A stretch of DNA of 64,000 bases from Gremmenia infestans (taxonomy: Eukaryota; Ascomycota; Leotiomycetes; Helotiales; Hamatocanthoscyphaceae). This document shows, piece by piece, positions 56,801 through 64,000 of this stretch. Below the pieces are notes generated by a model. That model saw only the letters and a list, made by a program, of their open reading frames with translations, made no database searches and had not been told where the DNA came from. Location: assembly GCA_032629725.1 (NCBI GenBank), contig JAFEVB010000019.1, positions 1-64,000 on the forward strand. The letters are read 5' to 3'. How positions within the stretch are numbered: position 1 is the stretch's first letter; each line of letters begins with the position of its first letter. The position numbers and the translations under genes were made by a program.

Positions 56801-57381
56801 CCTCCTTTTGGAATTGTAATGAATTTGCCATCAACGCGTAGAGGGTTGCTCGAGAGAAGTGGGAGGTTCGAATTTGCTGCTGCATGGGCTTGACGAGGAA
56901 TTGCGATACTTGCGGTGATCGTAGCTGATCCCAAGTCAAAGTGGTTTCGGTTTTCGGGACGACTATTAGACGAATGGCGTGGGTGAGGTTATAGACAGGC
57001 AGGGCGTCTGGGAAAGTTAGCAAGATATGGAGGAAAAGAGAGCATAGGTTAGTCACCTAGATGGGCTGCAGAGAAGATTGGCAGCAATGGAGTGTCTTCT
57101 TCTCCATCCTCATCTTCGTCTTGGTCTTGATCTTCTTCTTCCTCTTCTTCATCGCCAGCCTCGCCATCCCCACCATCCTCGTCGATATCTTCCTCGTCAT
57201 CGTCGCCTTCTGAATTGTCATCTTCTGCCTCTGTTTCGGTCCAATCGGCCGTGGCATGGCGGACTTGTCGTTCCTGACGCGCAACGATGGGCGACGAGTC
57301 GTCTGGATAGACGGATGAGAAGGGCGAATGCTCCTCGACGCGTTGGCGGTGTTTCTTGGGTCGCAGGAGTGAAGAGAGCAT
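53844..57381 (-). CDS. YVC1: YVC1-type TRP vacuolar cation channel
   Basis: Two exons (57381-57057, 57007-53844) encode about 1,162 residues. The N-terminal ~100 residues end in a nearly unbroken Asp/Glu run. A conserved cytosolic region (about 109-360) starts DALPVYNLTHAIRLIV. Six or so membrane segments lie between about residues 368 and 640, with FWFWSAGFMLDEV, the pore-region LSFGTNDYDAA and GFTPAAWEAW, and ILITVLTNSFMAIV. FPLLFSIYAYEKLFLAR closes the channel domain. The long C-terminal tail is disordered and ends in QIPESQYMGRGSSL. Yeast YVC1 releases calcium from the vacuole under osmotic or redox stress. The channel core is intact. The tail is long compared with the yeast protein, as usual in filamentous fungi. 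Confidence 0.92.
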
Positions 57382-58546
57382 TATCGCAGCTGGCAAGGAG
57401 TGGCTGGTGGAGAACTATATCTACCTCCAGACCAATGTGCAGCAATATTCCTCCACCTCTCTCCTCCTCTACCGGCACAGTCTCAGTCGTGATTGTTGAT
57501 GCAAATGTACATCGAACATGGCAATCGTGAAAAGAAAACGCGACGGTACAGTACAGTACTATACCGGGGTGTATGGCTGATCCTCGGTTGAGATGAATAA
57601 ATGGATGGATGATCCTGTCCTCCACCTTCCTTCGCTTCCTACCTTGATTCTACCCAGGCCAAATGGGAATGCCCTCAGAAATGCCATTTGAAGTAGGGCA
57701 GATGCATGTATATATGTACCTTCTTATCGGTGAGAAGAGGGCACATGATGCGAGGGGATGCATATTGCATGACGGAAACCACCAAAGAGGCTGCCCGCAT
57801 CGTCTGTCCTCCGTACTGTATGCAACATGGAGACATGCGGAGTGCAGACGCTTGCAGATCTAGCCCCGTGATCAACCAATAAAACCGCTTGGATTGTGTC
57901 CATGTTCGATGCTTCACCGCAAGATCAAGGGTCACTTGCATTTGCATGAGATGAAAATGATATACCTGTTTCTGTTTAACTGGAGCACCACGTGAGGTGA
58001 TTTAAGACCGATGATTATCAGGTAATTAATTACCTCAAGTTACGGATATAGTATAATTTATGAATCTAAATACCTGGAATAAATATAAAATGAGATGCAA
58101 AATAATATACGCATAGAATAAAGCAAACGCTGCATATATCCATAACACTCGTGACTCGAGGCTGAAAGTAAGATACAAGAACAAAAACTTGTATGCAAGG
58201 CTGCATGTCTAGTTACCTGCCCTGCCCTGCAATGTTGTACCTACCCCTACGCCGTGGTCGCATCGGATCAATAGTTCTTCCTGCCGACTGAATTTTATTT
58301 TTTTGCTAGGCCGACCCTCAAAGCCGAGTCAGTGCAAAATCTTGACTTATTCCTTCCTTCTCTCTCGAGCTTTTGCCTCGAAGGAATCCCATCTTTTACA
58401 CTCAATACATTTGCCCAAAAATCAATTAAAAGGCAGGCAACACGGAGCAGCTCTTTATTCGTCCTCCAGCCTGCTCTGCAGCTTGTTGAAGGACATTTTA
58501 TATCCCCCAGCCAGATCCCTGCACCCAAAACTCTTCAAGCACCACC
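57382..58546. other. Divergent promoter region of YVC1 and URA2
   Basis: About 1.2 kb between two divergent start codons. It holds short ORFs without support. The part from about 57960 to 58150 is AT-rich. A pyrimidine-rich stretch precedes the URA2 ATG (ACCACC-ATG, a good fungal start context). Confidence 0.55.
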
Positions 58547-61500
58547 ATGGCCGAGAAGGTTTACGGTCCTGTGGCTGCCCAAATCCTCAATGGCACTGAT
58601 GAAGGCCTGATTAGTCTTGAGCTTCAAGATGGCACCGTCTATCAGGGCTACAGCTTCGGTGCAAAGAAGAGCGTGGCAGGAGAATTGGTTTTCCAGACTG
58701 GCATGGTGGGGTATCCAGAGTCAATAACAGACCCCTCATACCGCGGCCAAATCTTGGTCATCACCTTTCCTCTGGTCGGCAACTATGGTGTACCCTCTCG
58801 AGAAACCATGGACGAGCTCCTCAAAGATCTGCCTGCCCATTTCGAAGCTTCAGAAATCCACATTGCTGGTCTCATCACAGCCTCCTACTCAGGCGAAGAC
58901 TACTCGCACTACCTCGCAACATCCTCCCTGGGGACATGGCTGAAGGAACAGGGTGTGCCTGCAATATATGGTGTTGATACTCGGGCTTTGACAAAGAGAA
59001 TCCGAGAGGAGGGAAGCATGCTGGGACGAATGTTGGTCCAGAAGCAAAGTCTGACCAATGGCCATGCCAATGCACCGACCAACGGAACCTCTGCACTTAC
59101 ATCTTCCGCCAGTTGGAGGTCGTATTTCGAGACATTGGACTGGGTGAACCCCAACTCGAAGAATCTGGTGGCCGATGGTGAGTTTCTGCTCTTTGGCAGC
59201 CCGCGATCGCGATCTAGGGCTGACATCCGAGTGTAGTATCGATACGGAAACCAAAATTATATACCCCAAGTCCCTCGAATGCCCTTAAACACCCTTCTGG
59301 TCGACCAATACGCGTATTGTGTCTAGATGTTGGATTGAAAAACAACCAATTGCGTTGTCTCGTGAAGCGTGGTGTGGAAGTCTTAGTCTGTCCATGGGAC
59401 TATGACTTCCCGGACCTTGCTGGCAAGGACTACGATGGTCTCTTCATTTCCAATGGTCCAGGTGATCCAGCTATGATGGAGAAGACTGTAAATCACATCT
59501 CATCTGCCATGGCGGATAACCGAACACCCATTTTCGGTATCTGTTTAGGCCATCAATTGCTAGCAAGAGCTGCGGGTGCAACCACACTCAAGATGAAGTT
59601 TGGAAACCGTGGACACAACATTCCTTGTACTAATATGCTGACTGGAAAATGTCACATTACTTCGCAAAATCACGGTTATGCAGTAGATGCAAAAAGCTTA
59701 CCTACCGAGTGGACCGAGCTTTTTGTCAATGCCAATGATGGCAGCAATGAAGGCATTCGGCACGTAAGCCGCCCATACTTCAGTGTGCAGTTCCACCCCG
59801 AGAGCACTCCTGGACCTCGAGATACCGAATTTTTGTTTGATGTCTTCATCCAATCCATCGTGGGTACACTATCAGACAACAAGCTCCTCTCTGCTCCAGT
59901 ACACTTCCCTGGTGGCGATGCCGTTGAGAACGAGAGACTCTGCTCTCGGGTAGACGTCAAGAAAGTTATTGTACTAGGAAGTGGAGGTCTCAGTATCGGT
60001 CAGGCTGGAGAGTTTGACTACTCTGGAAGTCAAGCCATCAAAGCTTTGAAGGAAGAAGGCATTTACACTGTCTTGATCAACCCTAACATTGCTACTATTC
60101 AAACATCAAAGGGTCTAGCAGATAAAGTCTATTTCCTCCCCGTCACGGCAGACTTTGTCCGAAAGGTCATCATCCGTGAACGACCAGACGCGATATATGT
60201 TACATTCGGAGGCCAGACCGCTCTACAAGTCGGTATTCAGCTCAAGGATGAATTTGAAGAGCTTGGCGTCAAAGTTCTTGGAACTCCCATTGATACCATC
60301 ATCACCACTGAAGATCGAGAACTCTTTGCCCGCAGCATGGAATCAATTGGTGAAAAGTGTGCCAAGTCGGCATCAGCTAGCACTACTGAAGAAGCTATGA
60401 GGGTCGTCAAGGACATAGGTTTCCCTGTAATCGTTCGTGCTGCGTACGCTTTAGGCGGTCTAGGCAGTGGATTTGCAGATAACGACGCTGAACTCCTCGC
60501 ACTTTGCAACAAGGCTTTCGCTGCCAGTCCTCAAGTCTTGATCGAACGTAGTATGAAAGGCTGGAAGGAAATCGAGTATGAAGTTGTTCGAGACGCTCGG
60601 GATAATTGTATTACCGTTTGCAACATGGAGAATTTCGATCCTCTTGGAATCCACACTGGAGATTCCATCGTCGTCGCTCCTTCGCAGACACTTTCCGACG
60701 AAGACTACAACATGCTCCGGACCACAGCCGTAAACGTCATTCGCCATCTCGGTGTTGTGGGAGAATGCAACATTCAATATGCACTCAACCCCTTCTCGAA
60801 AGAATATTGCATTATCGAAGTTAACGCTCGATTGTCTCGATCTTCTGCCTTGGCTTCTAAAGCTACCGGATATCCACTGGCTTTTATTGCCGCCAAACTT
60901 GGTCTGGGCATTCCCCTAAACAAGATCTCCAACTCCGTCACCAAAGTCACATGTGCCTGTTTCGAACCTTCCCTTGATTATGTTGTGGTGAAGATGCCGA
61001 GATGGGATCTGAAAAAGTTCGATCGAGTTTCCACCCAGCTCGGATCCTCGATGAAAAGTGTAGGAGAGGTCATGAGTATTGGACGAACATTTGAAGAAGC
61101 TATCCAAAAAGCTATTCGCGCAATTGACTTCCACAATCTCGGATTCAACCACGAGACCAGAGCACTCATGTCCATTGACGATGAGCTACAGACCCCGTCA
61201 GACCAACGTTTATTTGCCATTGCAAACGCAATGCACTCCGGTTATTCGGTCAACAAGATCTGGGAAATGACCAAGATTGACAAATGGTTCTTGAGCCGTC
61301 TAAAGGGTCTTAGTAACTTTGGCAAACTCATGTCCACCTTCAATACTGGCACAATCTCGACCGACCTCCTTCGCCAAGCCAAGCAGCTCGGCTTTTGTGA
61401 TCGACAGCTCGCCAATTTCTGGGGCTCGAATGAGCAGGCTGTCAGGCTTATGAGAAAGGATACCAACATTGTTCCTGTCGTAAAGCAAATTGATACTGTT

Positions 61501-64000
61501 GCGGCAGAGTTCCCAGCATTCACGAATTATTTGTATTTGACTTACAATGGCTCCGAGAACGACATCTCTTTCAACGATCACGGAGTCATGGTACTAGGCT
61601 CTGGAGTCTACCGCATTGGGTCTTCCGTCGAATTTGATTGGTGTTCCGTCCGAGCTATCAGAACTCTTCGCGAGTCCGGCTTCAAGACTGTCATGGTCAA
61701 TTACAATCCCGAGACCGTGAGTACAGATTACGACGAAGCCGATCGACTTTACTTTGAGAACATCAATTTGGAAACTATCATGGATATCTATGAGCTGGAG
61801 ACGTCCAGTGGAGTTTTGATAGCGATGGGTGGTCAAACACCTAACAACATTGCTCTTCCCCTCCACCGCCTGAACGTCAAGATTCTTGGTACCTCCCCTG
61901 AAATGATTGATAACGCCGAGAACCGTTACAAGTTCTCTCGTATGCTGGATCGAATTGGAGTCGATCAGCCTACCTGGAAAGAATTGACGAGTTTCGCGGA
62001 AGCGAAAGAGTTCTGCGACAAGGTCTCCTACCCAGTCTTGGTTCGACCTTCATACGTCCTATCTGGTGCGGCTATGAATACCGTCTACTCTGAAGCAGAT
62101 CTTGAAGCGTATCTGCAACAAGCCGCCGAAGTATCTCGGGAACACCCTGTCGTTATCACCAAATACATTGAAAATGCGAAGGAAATCGAGATGGACGCGG
62201 TAGCAAAGGATGGGGTATGTAGTTGTTTTTCCTTTTTCCCCGCGAGAGTCCGAAATTCCTGGAGTCCAGGAATTTTGGACTTTCCGACTTCTGAGCGCGA
62301 ATCTCATACATTTACTAACTTATCATTAGAAAATGGTCGGCCATTTCATCTCAGAGCATGTTGAAAATGCTGGTGTTCATTCTGGTGATGCTACTTTAAT
62401 TCTCCCGCCTCAAGACTTGGAAGCCACCACAATCAAAAGAATCGAGGAAGCCACACGCAAGATCGGTGATGCCTTGAACGTCACTGGCCCTTACAATATC
62501 CAGTTCATTGCTAAGGACAATGATATAAAGGTCATTGAGTGCAACGTCCGCGCCTCTCGTTCTTTCCCGTTCGTCTCAAAGGTTATGGGTGTTGACTTGA
62601 TCGAAATGGCGACCAAGGCAATTATGGGTGTACCATTCCTCGAATATCCTCCCATCCAGCTCGCCGATAATATTGTTGGTGTCAAGGTTCCACAGTTCAG
62701 TTTCTCTCGGCTCTCCGGTGCTGACCCTGTCCTCGGTGTTGAGATGGCTTCTACTGGTGAGGTTGCTTGCTTTGGCGCCAACAAATACGAAGCCTACATC
62801 AAGGCTCTGATTTCAACGGGCTTCAAGCTACCAAACCGCAATATCCTCCTATCGATCGGATCCTACAAGGACAAGAACGAGATGCTGCCCTCTGTAGTCA
62901 AGTTGCAAAAGATGGGATACAAGCTCTTCGCCACAGCCGGGACAGCAGATTTCTTAGAGGAACACAATGTCCCTGTCCAGTACCTTGAAATTCTTGGCGA
63001 CGGTATGGATGATCAAAAGCATGAGTATTCTCTGACACAACATCTTGCGAATAACATGATCGATCTTTACATCAACCTGCCTTCTAGCAATCGGTACAGA
63101 CGACCGGCAAACTACATGAGCAAGGGTTATCAGACGCGAAGAATGGCTGTCGATTACCAGACCCCCTTAGTCACAAATGTCAAAAATGCAAAGATTCTCA
63201 TCGAGGCCATTGCTCGACATTTCGATCTGGAGATTAGCAATATTGATGCTCACACGAGTCATCGTACTGTGGTTCTTCCTGGTCTTATTAACATTGCTGC
63301 TTTCGTCCCTGGTATTGCAACGATGGGTAGCCACGACTTCCAAACCGTTACCAAGGCCTCGATTGCTTCGGGTTTTACCATGATTCGGATCATGCCATTG
63401 GGCATTGAGGGTTCTGTCACGGATGCTCGTGCGTTGAAGACAGCCCAACTCAACAGCAAGCGCGGTGCTGGGTGTGATTACAACTTCTCGGTTGCTGCAA
63501 CTTCTGCAAACGCAGACCAAATCAGTCAAGTCACTGGTGAAGTTGGATCACTCTTCGTTCCATTTAATCATCTGTCGGATAACATCAGCAAGGTTGCAGC
63601 TGTCACTGCTCACTTTGAGTCATGGCCAGGCTTCAAACCCATTCTTACCGATGCCAAGATGACTGACCTCGCCTCGGTCCTCCTGCTTGCCAGCCTTCAC
63701 AGCAGAAAGATTCACGTTACTAGCGTTACGACCAAAGATGACATCAAGTTGATCTCTTTGGCCAAGGAGAAAGGATTAAAGGTCACCTGTGATGTATCCG
63801 TATACGCTCTCTTCTTGTCGCAAGATGACTACCCGGAAGCAAAATTCCTCCCGACCGCAGCAGACCAGAAAGCGCTCTGGGCGTACATGAGCACCATCGA
63901 TGTTTTTTCTGTCGGAACTATGCCATATCAATTGGCCCAATTGGAAAAGCAGGTGCCTAATGCTGCCGCTGGTATCGCTGACACCATCCCCCTTCTCTTC
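58547..64000 (+). CDS. URA2: Multifunctional carbamoyl-phosphate synthase / aspartate transcarbamylase (5' part)
   Basis: Three exons (58547-59177, 59237-62214, 62330 to beyond 64000) code for the first 1,760 residues; the gene runs off the window. It begins pyrimidine synthesis in the cytosol. The order is a small CPSase domain and glutamine amidotransferase with GICLGHQ (Cys near 313), then two ATP-grasp halves of the CPSase (GSGGLSIGQAGEFDYSG, and GSGVYRIGSSVEFDWC in the second), then a regulatory MGS-like domain (ILLSIGSYKD...LFATAGTADF), then a dihydroorotase-like domain. In the last, the metal motif of active dihydroorotases (PGxIDxHxH) reads LPGLINIAAFVPG. The histidines are missing, as expected for the inactive domain of fungal URA2/pyrABCN. 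The aspartate transcarbamylase domain should follow outside the window. Splice phases are consistent. Confidence 0.95.
62248..62280. repeat. 33-base palindrome inside URA2 intron 2
   Basis: GTCC-G-AAATTCCTGG, a three-base AGT centre, then CCAGGAATTT-T-GGAC. The arms pair over 15 positions with only one G-T wobble. It lies in the 115-nt intron at 62215-62329 and would form a strong hairpin in RNA or a cruciform in DNA. Confidence 0.8.

Noticed and set aside
1..64000. CRISPR arrays, bacterial operons or prophage
   Set aside because: The window is eukaryotic nuclear DNA (telomere repeats, spliced genes), and no regularly spaced identical repeats were seen.

Overview
The window is the left end of a chromosome of a filamentous ascomycete (Pezizomycotina). 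It opens with about 79 bases of CCCTAA telomere repeat. Most of its roughly 20 genes are split by short GT-AG introns, often 46-70 nt. The gene set includes a fungal Dicer, a Zn2Cys6 regulator, a siderophore transporter, a GH6 cellulase and a fused pyrimidine-synthesis enzyme. A leotiomycete (Helotiales-like) host is my guess from protein style only. Exon structures were built by hand from splice signals, reading phase and family conservation.

Layout. 0.8-8.1 kb: TAP42 (phosphatase regulator), divergent from a Dicer-like 1 gene whose N-terminal region carries a perfect 102-bp in-frame tandem duplication. 9.2-13.9 kb: a Zn2Cys6 transcription factor convergent with a TM9/EMP70 nonaspanin. 16.0-19.2 kb: a DER1 derlin (ER quality control) convergent with a secreted S1/P1 nuclease that has a 12-nt microexon. 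20.6 kb: a small ORF of unknown meaning. 21.2-23.7 kb: a secreted multidomain protein with an HAE...PCxxC deaminase-like motif. Its 3' part carries three stop codons, each one C-to-T step from a glutamine codon, as RIP would produce. 24.7 kb: an F-box-like, Cys/His-rich protein. 27.4-29.4 kb: an AIM9/aminoglycoside-phosphotransferase-like kinase.

30.6-37.5 kb is a run of exported-protein genes on the plus strand: an M24 metallopeptidase-like protein, an Ala/Ser-rich secreted protein and a GH6 cellobiohydrolase without a cellulose-binding module. 38-40 kb: a one-polypeptide fusion of a fumarylacetoacetate-hydrolase domain and an alpha/beta hydrolase. 40.8-41.3 kb: a 5' fragment of an acetate (GPR1/FUN34/YaaH) transporter. 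41.7-44.0 kb: a siderophore transporter with an exact SreA-type GATA site inside an intron. 44.7-50.6 kb: two divergent, otherwise unrelated-looking hydrophilic proteins that share a His-rich motif. 52.1 kb: a small secreted protein. 53.8-57.4 kb: a YVC1-type vacuolar cation channel. 58.5 kb to the window end: the start of the URA2/pyrABCN carbamoyl-phosphate synthase / aspartate transcarbamylase gene, cut by the window edge.

No rRNA, tRNA, CRISPR array or intact transposon was recognised. Two AT-rich islands (about 29.8-30.25 and 52.9-53.7 kb) may be decayed repeats.
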